A program made the translations under genes and the position numbers. Shown here one piece after another: positions 14,514 to 23,390 of a stretch of DNA of 64,000 bases (its first letter is position 1; each line of letters begins with the position of its first letter). The stretch is from Bradyrhizobium sp. 1 (GTDB lineage Bacteria > Pseudomonadota > Alphaproteobacteria > Rhizobiales > Xanthobacteraceae): positions 204,133 to 268,132 of the forward strand of contig NZ_JADPJH010000034.1 of assembly GCF_023073315.1 (NCBI RefSeq), read 5' to 3'. A model generated the notes under the pieces. It searched no databases and had not been told where the DNA came from. It saw nothing but the letters and a program-made list of their open reading frames with translations.

Positions 14514-16172
14514 TCACCGCGCCCGGCCGTAAACGGCGGTCGCGTTGTCCGACGAGACAAGTCCACTCTCGACATCATCCTTGACCGCGGCGCGATCACG
14601 CTCGCCCGGCGCACCGATGCCGGCGCCGCCCGGTGTCATCACCACCAGCCGGTCATCGGGCGGAATGGTCTGAAAACCCTTGCCGCGCATCTTCTGGCCG
14701 GACTTCAAGCCGACATAGCCGGCCTCGCCGTTCTTGCCGCCATCGCGCCCGCGCGGCGGATGATCGATGCGATCGAACGCTGCCAAAATGTCGAACGGCG
14801 CATCGATGCCCGTGCCGACCTCGATGATCTGGCCAAGGCCGCCGCGGGTGCGCCCTGCCCCGCCGGAATCCGGACGCAGCTCCTTGCGCCAGAAGATCAG
14901 CGGCGTTTGCGTCTCCGCGATCTCGACCGGCGTGCCACGCACGCCGCTCGGATAGGCCGTCGCGGACAAGCCGTCCTTGCCGAACCGCGCGCCGGTGCCG
15001 CCATTGCTGGTGACTGTCATCGAGAACCCGTAATTGCCGCCGACGCCGCTGCGCGTCTGTCCGCGCACGTTGAGATTCCACAGGCACGAGGTGCCCTCCG
15101 CGGGCACGCGCTCCGGAATGATCTGGCGCAAACAGCCGAACACGACGTCGGGCAGCATCTGGCCGACGATGTGGCGCGACGCGACCGGCGCCGGTTTCGG
15201 TGCGTTGAGGATAGCCCCCGCCGGCGCCGAGACCGTCAGCGGCGAGAGCGAGCCGGCGTTGTTCGGGATCTGCGAGGCGACCACACAGCCGAGGCCGAAC
15301 ACGGTATAGGCCGTCGTGTAAGACAGCGGCACGTTGATGCCGAATTTCGATGCGGCCGAGGTGCCGTCGAAATCGACGTGGATACCGGCATCCGAGATCG
15401 TCAGCGTCGCCGCCAGCGTCACCGGCGCATCGTAGCCGTCGACCACCATGCTGTTGCGCCATGTTCCCTTCGGCAGTTTTGCGATCTCGGCGAGCACCGC
15501 CTCGCGCGAGCGGTCGCAGATGTAGTCGCCGAGCCCGTCGAGCGTGTCGATGCCGAACTCGGTCATCATCTCGACCAGGCGCTCGCAGCCGACGTCGTTG
15601 CAGCCGGCCAGCGAATAGGTGTCGCCTTCGGTGTCGATCGGCAGCCGGGTGTTGGTGCGGATCATCGCCATCAGCGTCTCGTTGACGACGCCCTGGTCGA
15701 TCAGCTTCAGCATGGGGATGTAGAGCCCCTCCATGAACACGTCGGTGGCATCAGGGCCGAAGCCGATGCCGCCGATATCCATGAGATGGCTGGTGCAGGA
15801 GAACAGCGCGACGACCTTGCCGTCCTTGAAACAGGGCGTGGTGACGACGAAATCGTTGAGATGGCCGGTGCCCATCCAGGGATCGTTGGTGATATAGGCG
15901 TCGCCCTCCTTCATCGTCTCCAGCGGGAAGCGATTGATGAAGTGCTTGACCGATTCCGCCATCGAGTTGACGTGACCGGGCGTGCCGGTCACCGCCTGCG
16001 CCAGCATCCGTCCCCGGAGGTCGAACACGCCGGCCGAGAGGTCGCCGCATTCGCGCACGATCGGGCTGAAGGCGGTGCGGAGCAGCACCTGCGCCTGTTC
16101 CTCGACCACGGCGATCAGCCGGTGCCACATGATCTGAAGGTCGATCAGGCTCGCGCCATTTGGCTTGCTCAT
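14514..16172 (-). CDS. hyuB: Hydantoinase B / oxoprolinase-family subunit
   Basis: Subunit of an ATP-dependent amidohydrolase of the N-methylhydantoinase/5-oxoprolinase/acetone-carboxylase superfamily, 552 residues. Family features include AQVLLRTAFSPIVRECGDLS near the N-terminus, EGDAYITNDPWMGTGHLND, the HLMDIGGIG metal-site region and the C-terminal GGAGIGAPGERD. It begins 2 bases after the hydantoinase A stop, so the two form one enzyme. Such pairs open cyclic amides or carboxylate ketones at the cost of ATP; the exact substrate is not readable. This locus is separate from the ureide operon at 37-46 kb. Confidence 0.9.
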   Translation of the reverse strand: MSKPNGASLIDLQIMWHRLIAVVEEQAQVLLRTAFSPIVRECGDLSAGVFDLRGRMLAQAVTGTPGHVNSMAESVKHFINRFPLETMKEGDAYITNDPWMGTGHLNDFVVTTPCFKDGKVVALFSCTSHLMDIGGIGFGPDATDVFMEGLYIPMLKLIDQGVVNETLMAMIRTNTRLPIDTEGDTYSLAGCNDVGCERLVEMMTEFGIDTLDGLGDYICDRSREAVLAEIAKLPKGTWRNSMVVDGYDAPVTLAATLTISDAGIHVDFDGTSAASKFGINVPLSYTTAYTVFGLGCVVASQIPNNAGSLSPLTVSAPAGAILNAPKPAPVASRHIVGQMLPDVVFGCLRQIIPERVPAEGTSCLWNLNVRGQTRSGVGGNYGFSMTVTSNGGTGARFGKDGLSATAYPSGVRGTPVEIAETQTPLIFWRKELRPDSGGAGRTRGGLGQIIEVGTGIDAPFDILAAFDRIDHPPRGRDGGKNGEAGYVGLKSGQKMRGKGFQTIPPDDRLVVMTPGGAGIGAPGERDRAAVKDDVESGLVSSDNATAVYGRAR

Positions 16173-16174
16173 GA

Positions 16175-18259
16175 TCAGGCTGCCTTCCGTTCCATGACGA
16201 TGCTGCCCGCACCGTCGATATGCGCATCAAAACTGTTGGAGACGAAGGTCGAGGTCTCGTCCTCGGCGATCACCGCCGGGCCCGCGATAGTCGCGCCCGG
16301 CGCCATGTGCTCGCGGCGATAGAGCGGGATCTCGATCACCTCGCCCGCCCGGCCGTCGAAGAATTTGCGGCTGCCGGAGGCCTTGGCCGCGGGTTTGCGC
16401 GTCACCGCGGCAACAACAGATGGATTACGCGCCTCCGTCGTAGCGAGCACCGACCAGCTCAACACCTCGATCGCCGCGCCCGGGATCGCGCGCTCGAACA
16501 GGGCGGAATAGTCCGCCTCGAATTTTTGGCGCAGGCCGGCGAGATCGGCCGATGTCAGCGGCCGGTTCGGCAACTCGACCGTGATCTCGTGACCCTGGCC
16601 GACATAGCGCATGAAGGCCGCGCGGCGTTCGCGCACCGGCGCACCGGCGGCGCCAGGCTCGACCAGCGCGCGCGCTTCGGTCGCCATCTCCTGCAAGAGG
16701 CCGGAGACCGCTTCGGTGTCGAAATCGTCGAGCCGAACGTGACGGCTGCGCACCAGCTCATAGGCGATGGGCGCGGCAAGGAATCCGACCGCCGAGCCGA
16801 CGCCGGCATTCGAGGGCACGATCACCCGGGAGACGCCGATCTTCTCGGCAACGCGTGCCGCATGCAGCGGCGCGGCGCCGCCGAAGGCAATCAGCGTGTG
16901 CTGGCCGACGATCTCGCCGCGCTCGACCGCATGCACGCGTGCCGCGCTCGCCATGTTCTCGCAGACGACTTCGTGCACGGCATAGGCCGCGGTTTCCGCC
17001 GACAGACCCAGCGGTTCGCCGACGGCGCGCAGCAGCGCCTGTTTCGACAGCTCCGCGTCGAGCTTGATCGTACCGCCCGCAAAGGCGTCGGGATCAATCA
17101 TGCCGAGCGCGACGTCCGCATCCGTCACCGCCGGACGCTGGCCGCCGCGGCCGTAGCAGGCGGGCCCGGGCTCGGAGGACGCGCTCTCGGGACCGACGGT
17201 GACGCGCTTCATCGCGTCGACATGCGCGATCGAGCCGCCACCGGCGCCGATCTCGACCATCTCGATCACGGGGATCCGCACCGGCAGGCCGGAGCCTTTC
17301 AGGAAGCGCGCGGCGCGATCGACCTCGAACACCCGCGAAGTCTCGGGCTGATAGTTTTCGATCAGGCAGATTTTTGCAGTGGTGCCACCCATGTCGAAGG
17401 ACAGCACCTTGCTCTCACCGAGCCTCGCTGCGATCTGAGCCGAAAAGATCGCGCCGCCGGCAGGGCCGGACTCGACGAGCCGAACCGGAAACCGCCGCGC
17501 CGTCTCGATCGAGGTGACGCCGCCGCCGGAGGTCACGAGATAAATGGCGCCGCGGTACTGCTCGACCTGCAAGGCATCAGACATGCGGGCGAGATAGCCG
17601 TCGATCAGGGGTTGCACATAAGCGTTCGCAACCGCGGTGGAAGTACGCTCGTATTCGCGGATCTCAGGACACACGGCCGATGACACCGTCAGCGAAATGC
17701 CCGGCATCTCTTCGGCGAGGATCGCAGCCGCGCGGCGCTCGTGGTCGGGATTGGCGTAGGAATGCAGGAAGGCGATCGCGACGCTCTCGACACCCAGTTC
17801 ACGCAATTTCGGCGCGAGTGCGCGCACTGACGCTTCGTCCAGCGGGAGGCGGACGGCGCCATGGGCGTCGATGCGCTCGGGCACGGTGAAGCGGAGATTG
17901 CGCGGCGCCAGCGGCTTCGGCTTGTCGATGGTGAGATCGTACTGGTCATAACGGCTCTCGGTGCCGATATCGAGCACGTCGCGAAAGCCCTCGGTCGCAA
18001 TCAGCGCCGTCTTGGCGCCGCGCCGCTCGATGATGGCGTTGGTCGCGAGCGTCGTGCCGTGAATGAAGACGTCGATGTCGCTGATATGCGCCTGCGCGTC
18101 CGTGAGAATGAGACGCATCCCGTCCAGCACCGCCTGCTCCGGCCGCTGCGGCGTCGTCAGCACCTTGCGCGTCTTGCGCACCTCGCCCACGTCCAGCACG
18201 ATGTCGGTGAACGTGCCGCCGATATCAACGGCAAGCCGCACTTCGGCTCCCTCAAGCAT
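16175..18259 (-). CDS. hyuA: Hydantoinase A / oxoprolinase-family subunit
   Basis: ATP-binding subunit, 694 residues, of the same hydantoinase/oxoprolinase enzyme. The N-terminal phosphate motif is RLAVDIGGTFTDIVLD, followed by FIHGTTLATNAIIERRGAK. The actin-like core has SFDMGGTTAKICLIE and IEIGAGGGSIAHVD-like glycine loops (here MVEIGAGGGSIAHVD), and a C-terminal domain ends in PGATIAGPAVIAEDETST. Start ATG 18259 begins the conserved domain within 10 residues; an upstream in-frame extension to 18364 is Cys/Arg-rich and not family-like. The sirtuin gene lies 140 bases upstream on the same strand. Confidence 0.9.
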   Translation of the reverse strand: MLEGAEVRLAVDIGGTFTDIVLDVGEVRKTRKVLTTPQRPEQAVLDGMRLILTDAQAHISDIDVFIHGTTLATNAIIERRGAKTALIATEGFRDVLDIGTESRYDQYDLTIDKPKPLAPRNLRFTVPERIDAHGAVRLPLDEASVRALAPKLRELGVESVAIAFLHSYANPDHERRAAAILAEEMPGISLTVSSAVCPEIREYERTSTAVANAYVQPLIDGYLARMSDALQVEQYRGAIYLVTSGGGVTSIETARRFPVRLVESGPAGGAIFSAQIAARLGESKVLSFDMGGTTAKICLIENYQPETSRVFEVDRAARFLKGSGLPVRIPVIEMVEIGAGGGSIAHVDAMKRVTVGPESASSEPGPACYGRGGQRPAVTDADVALGMIDPDAFAGGTIKLDAELSKQALLRAVGEPLGLSAETAAYAVHEVVCENMASAARVHAVERGEIVGQHTLIAFGGAAPLHAARVAEKIGVSRVIVPSNAGVGSAVGFLAAPIAYELVRSRHVRLDDFDTEAVSGLLQEMATEARALVEPGAAGAPVRERRAAFMRYVGQGHEITVELPNRPLTSADLAGLRQKFEADYSALFERAIPGAAIEVLSWSVLATTEARNPSVVAAVTRKPAAKASGSRKFFDGRAGEVIEIPLYRREHMAPGATIAGPAVIAEDETSTFVSNSFDAHIDGAGSIVMERKAA

Positions 18260-18399
18260 TCCAAAACTCTCCGTGCTGATCGTCAAACTGGGGTCGAAGC
18301 CGCAGCAATTTTCATACCAGCGACGGCACAAATGGTGAAGCCGTCCGCCCGCTTTGCGTGGCACCTATGCGATAGGAGAGTGCTCGACAAGCCCGCCGA

Positions 18400-19221
18400 T
18401 CAGAGCAGGAATGCCAGCGCCGCTTCGCAGCGCTCCTCGACCTTGAGCGTCAGGAGATCGTCGGCACGGGTCCGTCCGAGATTGACCGCGGCGATCGGGA
18501 TCTGCCGGTTCGCGGCGGCCTGGACGAAGCGGAATCCGGAATAGACCATCAGCGACGAGCCGACGATCAGCATCGCATCGGCCTGCGCGAGATGATCCTG
18601 CGCGGTGGCGACGATGTCACGCGGCACGTTCTCGCCGAAGAACACCACGTCGGGCTTGAGGATGCCGCCGCAGGCTTCGCAAGGAGGCACCTTGAACGAC
18701 GAAAAATCCGCGTGCTCGATATCGGCGTCGCCATCAGGCGCATCGGCGGCATCGAGCGTCAGCCATTCCGCATTGGCGCGGCCGAGACGATCCTGGAATT
18801 CGCTCCGCGGCGTCTTCGCCCCGCAGCCCATGCAGCGGACGAGGTCGAGCCGGCCATGCAAGTCGATCACCTGCCGGTGGCCGGCGGATTGATGCAGCCG
18901 GTCGACATTCTGGGTCAGCAGCATCTCGCAGCGCCCGCCCGCCTCGAGCCTGGCGAGCGCATGATGCGCATCGTTCGGCCGCGCCTGGCCGAACCGCCGC
19001 CAGCCGATCAGGCTGCGCGCCCAATAGCGCTGGCGCGTGTGCTCCTCCGACATGAAGGCCTGGAAATTGACCGGCTGGGTCCGCTTCCAATTGCCGTGGC
19101 TGTCGCGGTAATCGGGAATGCCCGAATTGGTGCTGCAACCGGCACCGGTCAGCACGAACAGACGCTCATGCCGGCCGACGAAATCCTCAAGCGATCGATT
19201 TGCCAACGGAGTATTTGTCAT
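18400..19221 (-). CDS. Sir2-family NAD-dependent deacetylase (sirtuin)
   Basis: Class II-like sirtuin, 273 residues, cytosolic. It removes acyl groups from protein lysines using NAD. Motifs in order: GAGCS (26-30), GIPDYR (34-39), TQNVDRLH (103-110), catalytic His122 in DLHGRLD, a zinc site of CMGC (130-133) and CEAC (181-184), VVFFGENVP and IVGSSLMVYSG. The chain is complete and all catalytic residues are present. It lies 37 bases downstream of a LuxR-type gene, possibly co-transcribed, and upstream of hydantoinase A/B. Protein targets cannot be told from the context. Confidence 0.9.
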   Translation of the reverse strand: MTNTPLANRSLEDFVGRHERLFVLTGAGCSTNSGIPDYRDSHGNWKRTQPVNFQAFMSEEHTRQRYWARSLIGWRRFGQARPNDAHHALARLEAGGRCEMLLTQNVDRLHQSAGHRQVIDLHGRLDLVRCMGCGAKTPRSEFQDRLGRANAEWLTLDAADAPDGDADIEHADFSSFKVPPCEACGGILKPDVVFFGENVPRDIVATAQDHLAQADAMLIVGSSLMVYSGFRFVQAAANRQIPIAAVNLGRTRADDLLTLKVEERCEAALAFLL

Positions 19222-19258
19222 GGCGCAGATGTAGGTCGCGCCGGCCGGTTTTGCCAGA

Positions 19259-20392
19259 TCACTCCCGCGGCGGCAGCTCGAAGCCGGCGATCAGCTTCAC
19301 CAGTTCGCTCTGGCGCGCGGTGCCGGTCTTGCGGAAAACGTTGTGGAGGTGGGTCTTGACGGTGGCCTGCGTCAGCCCGAGCAGGTCGGCCAGGGCCTTC
19401 ACGCCGCTCACCTTCATGACGGCATCGATCACGCGGATTTCGCTCGCCGTGAGCTTGTAGAGCTTTGCGAGAGCCTCCAGCGGCGGCGGGCTCGCCGGCG
19501 AGATCTTGCCGACGAAAACCGCGGCCATCGCGGAATGCAGCGTGCCAGTGCGCTGCCGGTCGCCGGAGGTCAGCGGCAGCACATTGGCAAACCAGCGGCC
19601 GGGCTGTGCTGCCGAGAGCGGAATCGGGCCGCCACCGTTACTCGTGGCGTTGCCGTTCTCGGCCGCCGCGAGCGCGTCGCGCAGGGCCCGCTGCGCTTCG
19701 GGCGAGGCCGCGGCCAACGCGCCGTTTCGTTCGGTCAGCAGCGAGGCCGCGTCCAGCATGGCGCGTCCGGGCGCATTGGTGAAGACCAGGCGCCCGCCCG
19801 GCCCGACCAGGAAGACGGCGGCCGTGACGTTGTCGAGCGCCTGGGTCAGCACCGCCTGCGCCGTCTTGCTCTGATCGAACAGCCGTCCGATCGAGACGGC
19901 GCGCTGGAAATGCGGAACGATCAGCGCAAACCTGCGGCGGGCATCGGCGTCGACGAGGCCGTCCTTCTCGTGCATCCGGACGCTGACGCTCGATGAATTG
20001 GTGGCCCCCTTCTCCAGATTCGACCCGAGCGCATCGACCATGCCCTGCGGCTTCATCCACTCTTCATAGAAGCGCGTCTCCGCCATCTCTTCGAAGGGGA
20101 CGAAGTCGGTGGATGCATAGACGAGACCGACCTCGCAGAAAGTCGCCGCTGGAAAGCACGGATTCAAGGCGAGATATTTTTCGAGATAGAGCTTGGTATA
20201 GTCCGGCTCTTCATTGAAGAGGTGCAGCACCGCGGTTTGCGCGGTGGCCGCGTCGTGCCAGAACAGGACCCCGGAGGAGCCGCCGACGAATACGCAGGCC
20301 TGCTCCAGGGCGCGTGGCCACAGGGTAGGATCGAGCGCGGCGTCGTAAACGAGACCGATCAGTTCTGACAGCAGAGCAGCTTCAGACGTCAC
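19259..20392 (-). CDS. LuxR-family transcriptional regulator
   Basis: Regulator of about 377 residues. The C-terminal LuxR helix-turn-helix (about 305-368) reads LYKLTASEIRVIDAVMKVSG and LADLLGLTQATVKTHLHNVF. The N-terminal 200 residues form a sensor of uncertain type, followed by a PAS-like part (NVTAAVFLVGPGGRLVFTNA). It is not an acyl-homoserine-lactone receptor: the autoinducer-domain Trp/Tyr/Asp set is absent. No ATG start is available; GTG 20392 is preferred because GGAAA lies just before it, with TTG 20398 as alternative. The trimeric autotransporter and two dyads lie about 1 kb upstream, but a link is unproven. Confidence 0.82.
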   Translation of the reverse strand: MTSEAALLSELIGLVYDAALDPTLWPRALEQACVFVGGSSGVLFWHDAATAQTAVLHLFNEEPDYTKLYLEKYLALNPCFPAATFCEVGLVYASTDFVPFEEMAETRFYEEWMKPQGMVDALGSNLEKGATNSSSVSVRMHEKDGLVDADARRRFALIVPHFQRAVSIGRLFDQSKTAQAVLTQALDNVTAAVFLVGPGGRLVFTNAPGRAMLDAASLLTERNGALAAASPEAQRALRDALAAAENGNATSNGGGPIPLSAAQPGRWFANVLPLTSGDRQRTGTLHSAMAAVFVGKISPASPPPLEALAKLYKLTASEIRVIDAVMKVSGVKALADLLGLTQATVKTHLHNVFRKTGTARQSELVKLIAGFELPPRE

Positions 20393-20514
20393 GGCCAATT
20401 TCCATCATTCCAAAAACATGCAAGGCACTGACACCTTCAGTAACAAACTACCACAGGGTTCACGACGACTGCAAAACTTCAAGCCGCGCCTCGACCCCGC
20501 TCGACGATGGCCGG

Positions 20515-21141
20515 CTATTTCGCAGGCACGCCCGGCTTCGCCGGCGCGGGCTGCTTCTGCGAGACGACGGCCTTGTCGGGCGGAGCTGGCGCTGCCGGAG
20601 CGGCCTGACCGACCGACAACGACACGCCGAACACGCGCCATTGTCCCTCGACCGGTGCGAACAACAGCTCGAAATTCACCTGCGAGGGCACCGACGGAAA
20701 AAATCCTGCCATGTGCAGCAATCCGTTCGGCTCGATCTGCGGCAACAACGACAATTGCGGATCGATGACGGAGACGCCCGAGAGATCGAGCTTGTCGCCG
20801 CGCTGCTTGGCAAAGATTTCCGCGAGCTTTGCCGCGGTGTTGACCTGGAAGCCGGGCGCGCCGAGGTCGCGCAGCACGGTGTAGTTCCCGGTCCTGTTGG
20901 CATGGTCGAGCGCGAGCAGCGTGGAGCGTATCAGCATCAGCACGCCGTTGCGATCGATGTTGGCGGGCTTGGGCGCGGCCTGCTGTTGCGGCGGCGCCTG
21001 ATGCGGCTGCGGCGGCGTCTGCTGCGCAGACGTCGTGACGGCCCCCAGGATCAGGAGCCCCACCGCCGCACTCAACCAACGCAATGGCTTCGCGAACGGG
21101 TTCTGTCTCTCACCGGATCGATATGCTTCCGCGGGTGCCAT
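20515..21141 (-). CDS. Secreted/anchored protein of unknown function
   Basis: Unrecognised protein of 208 residues. A hydrophobic segment at about 20-38 (LRWLSAAVGLLILGAVTTSA) looks like a signal peptide or anchor and is followed by a Pro/Gln-rich linker (QQTPPQPHQAPPQQQAAPK). The globular part (about 65-180) includes TLLALDHANRTGNYTVLRDL and FELLFAPVEGQWRVFGVSL, suggestive of an NTF2-like periplasmic domain. A second Pro/Ala-rich tail ends the chain. Start ATG 21141 was chosen; the TTG two codons earlier is less likely. A TCAACC-N4-GGTTGA dyad lies 37 bases upstream. Function unknown. Confidence 0.65.
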   Translation of the reverse strand: MAPAEAYRSGERQNPFAKPLRWLSAAVGLLILGAVTTSAQQTPPQPHQAPPQQQAAPKPANIDRNGVLMLIRSTLLALDHANRTGNYTVLRDLGAPGFQVNTAAKLAEIFAKQRGDKLDLSGVSVIDPQLSLLPQIEPNGLLHMAGFFPSVPSQVNFELLFAPVEGQWRVFGVSLSVGQAAPAAPAPPDKAVVSQKQPAPAKPGVPAK

Positions 21142-21177
21142 ATCCAAAGACCGTGGAGCGAGATTGACTGCCGCACA

Positions 21178-21193
21178 TCAACCGTTCGGTTGA
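21178..21193. promoter_or_regulatory. TCAACC-N4-GGTTGA dyad, copy 1
   Basis: Perfect 16-bp palindrome TCAACCGTTCGGTTGA, 37 bases upstream of the leftward secreted-protein gene. A second site with the same half-sites and spacing lies at 21353-21368 near the divergent autotransporter gene, so one regulator may bind both. Confidence 0.5.
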
Positions 21194-21352
21194 GGCCAAT
21201 GCGTTCCCCGCTTCCGTCGGCTGCTTTTCGCCGGGCTGTTGCCCAGATGCATCCTGGAACGCCGGCGCCGGTTCCCCGGCTGGACAAAGTTGGCAGCAAA
21301 TCTGCAACACACCGCAATAAACCAATTGTGGCCTGGCGGCATTGATCCACCT

Positions 21353-21368
21353 TCAACCCAACGGTTGA
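21353..21368. promoter_or_regulatory. TCAACC-N4-GGTTGA dyad, copy 2
   Basis: TCAACCCAACGGTTGA, with half-sites identical to those of the dyad at 21178-21193; it lies 59 bases upstream of the rightward trimeric-autotransporter start. The two sites frame the divergent gap of about 285 bases. Confidence 0.5.
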
Positions 21369-21426
21369 TGCGCCCTCATCGCGCTTTCCGCACCATGCGC
21401 GGAATAACAAATGGGGCGTTCGAACG

Positions 21427-22485
21427 ATGTCATTCAGGTTGCTGCGCGGACCAGACGATTCACATCATCGCAATCCCGGGAAGGCGCGTCGCACGAACGT
21501 CATCCGCCGCCTGATATCGGCAGGTTTCGTCCTCGCCGCCGCCGCGATCCCGTTGCTGGTATCCGAAGAAGCTGCGGCCGCCGACTACGCCGCAGGTGGC
21601 GGCGTAAACAACGCCCCCTCGGGTAGCGCGACAGCAGTGGGAAGCCAAGCCAACACGACCGGCTCCGCCGCATCAGCCTTCGGCGAACTAGCGACTGCGA
21701 ACGGAGATGCCGCCACGGCGGTCGGTCAGGCCGCCACGGCAACCGGCGTCATCGCAACGGCGATCGGCGCCAACACGGTCGCCACTGGAATCTCCGCAAC
21801 GGCGCTCGGTAACGCGGCCACCGCGATCGGCGGCAGCGCGACCGCTGTCGGCTCCGCCAGCAACGCAACCGGCCAACAGGCAACCGCAACAGGCTTTTTC
21901 AGCACAGCAACCGGCGACAACGCAACGGCGACGGGATATCGGAGCCAGGCGATCGGGCTCAATGCAACGGCCACGGGCGCCAACAGCATTGCCAACGGCG
22001 CGACTGCAAGTGCCTTTGGCGCCGGCGCGCAGGCACTGGGAGCAAACTCGGTGGCGATCGGCGCGAATTCGGTGGCGAGCGCTGCCAACACGGTATCGTT
22101 TGGCGCCGCCGGCAGCGAGCGGCGGCTGACCAACGTCGCCGCTGGCATCAACCCGACCGACGCCGTCAACATGAGCCAGTTGAGCGGGATGTCTTCGGGC
22201 TTCCAGTCGCAGCTCTCCGGGCTGCAGTCGCAGATCTGGGACAACCGCACCGAGGCGCGGCGCGGCATCGCGGCGGCAGTCGCCACCGCAAGCGCACCGA
22301 TGCCGTCGGCGCCCGGCAAGACCACCTGGCAGATGCGCGGTTCCGTCTATCACGGCGAAGGCGGCTTTGGTTTCGGCTTCGCCCATCGCCTCAACACCGC
22401 CATGCCGCTGAGCGTGGTCGGCGGCTATGGCAATGGTGGCGGCACCGAGCACACCGGCTATGTCGGCATCGGCGGCGAGTTCTAG
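21427..22485 (+). CDS. Small trimeric autotransporter (YadA-like)
   Basis: Predicted surface adhesin of 352 residues. After a signal region (VIRRLISAGFVLAAAAIPLL, Ala-rich cleavage) come about 12 head repeats of roughly 14 residues with the YadA pattern, such as ATAVGQAATATG and NSVAIGANSVAS. A neck/stalk motif, RLTNVAAGINPTDAVNMSQL, leads to a short coiled segment (FQSQLSGLQSQIWDNR). The last 65 residues form a four-strand YadA membrane anchor ending in Phe (GYVGIGGEF). Three chains would assemble one outer-membrane barrel. The protein is very short for the family, with almost no stalk. The 3-prime end overlaps the convergent SDR gene by 4 bases. The start at 21427 lacks a strong ribosome site. 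Confidence 0.82.
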   Translation: MSFRLLRGPDDSHHRNPGKARRTNVIRRLISAGFVLAAAAIPLLVSEEAAAADYAAGGGVNNAPSGSATAVGSQANTTGSAASAFGELATANGDAATAVGQAATATGVIATAIGANTVATGISATALGNAATAIGGSATAVGSASNATGQQATATGFFSTATGDNATATGYRSQAIGLNATATGANSIANGATASAFGAGAQALGANSVAIGANSVASAANTVSFGAAGSERRLTNVAAGINPTDAVNMSQLSGMSSGFQSQLSGLQSQIWDNRTEARRGIAAAVATASAPMPSAPGKTTWQMRGSVYHGEGGFGFGFAHRLNTAMPLSVVGGYGNGGGTEHTGYVGIGGEF

Positions 22486-23318
22486 CTCGCCCAGTTGTCG
22501 CGGAATTCGGGGAACAAGGTCAGACCGCCGCAGGCATAAATGGTCTGGCCGGTGATATAGCTCGCATCATCCGAGGCGAGGAAGGCGAACACGGCAGCGA
22601 TCTCCTCCGGCGTGCCGACGCGTCCCAATGGAATGTGGCTGGTGACGACGCCGCGCTTTTCCGGATCGCCGGTCCAGGCTGCGTTGATCGGCGTGTCGAT
22701 CGCGCCGGGACCGACCGCGTTGACGCGAATGCCGCGACCGGCGAATTCGAGCGCCAGCGTGCGTGTCAGATTGGCCATGCCGCCCTTGCTGATCGAATAA
22801 GCGAGATAGCCCGGCTTCGGAATGATCTGGTGGACGCTCGAGCAATTGATGATGCTGCCGCCAGCCCCGCGCGCGACGAAATGCGCGAGCGCCTTTTGCG
22901 CGCAGAACACGGCGCCGTTGAGATTGACGTCGATGATGCGGCGGTAGGTTTCGATATCGAGATCTTCGCTCGGCGACTCCCGCTGGAAGCCGGCATTGTT
23001 GACGAGACAGTCGAGGCGCTTCCAGCGCGCCAAAATCGTCTCGAACATCGCGGCGATCTCCTGCTCGTTGCCGACGTCAGCCTTGACGATCACATGGTCG
23101 AGCTTGCCGTGACCGCGATCGCCGGATCCCGTCCGCACGAGCGCGAGCGTCTCCTCCGCTCCCTCAGGAAGACCGAAATAATTGATGGCGACGGTCGCGC
23201 CTTCCTGGGCGAGCCGGATGGCGACGGCGCGGCCGATGCCTTGCGAGGCGCCGGTCACCAGCGCGTATTGGCCGACGAGGCGCGAGGGAAACGGGGTCGA
23301 GCGATCGGTCTGCGGCAT
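22482..23318 (-). CDS. SDR-family oxidoreductase (glucose-1-dehydrogenase-like)
   Basis: Classical SDR of 278 residues with TGASQGIG, the VNNAG motif (DCLVNNAGFQRE), Ser in INCSSVHQ, and Tyr-Lys in YSISKGG. The C-terminal YITGQTIYACGGLTL is family-typical. It resembles glucose 1-dehydrogenase and YhdF/GdhI-like enzymes; the true substrate is unknown. Start ATG 23318 has GGAGAGAA at good distance; upstream in-frame codons add unrelated residues. Its stop overlaps the end of the rightward autotransporter gene by 4 bases, and the NCS2 permease lies 72 bases upstream on the same strand, so the permease and this gene may be co-transcribed. Confidence 0.85.
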   Translation of the reverse strand: MPQTDRSTPFPSRLVGQYALVTGASQGIGRAVAIRLAQEGATVAINYFGLPEGAEETLALVRTGSGDRGHGKLDHVIVKADVGNEQEIAAMFETILARWKRLDCLVNNAGFQRESPSEDLDIETYRRIIDVNLNGAVFCAQKALAHFVARGAGGSIINCSSVHQIIPKPGYLAYSISKGGMANLTRTLALEFAGRGIRVNAVGPGAIDTPINAAWTGDPEKRGVVTSHIPLGRVGTPEEIAAVFAFLASDDASYITGQTIYACGGLTLFPEFRDNWAS

Positions 23319-23390
23319 GGGTTCTCTCCGGAATGCCTGAACATCGATGGAAGCGCTGTTTAGTTCCATGCCTTAACGCATCGCTGGGAT

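Noticed and set aside
14760..16322. A 520-codon plus-strand frame across hydantoinase B
   Set aside because: It is antisense to a full-length hydantoinase B with family motifs and resembles no protein family.
19259..20392. Quorum-sensing LuxR receptor
   Set aside because: The conserved acyl-homoserine-lactone pocket residues are absent and no LuxI-type synthase is nearby.
21427..21600. Extended signal peptide (ESPR) of the autotransporter
   Set aside because: The N-terminus does not match the ESPR pattern; only an ordinary hydrophobic signal segment is visible.
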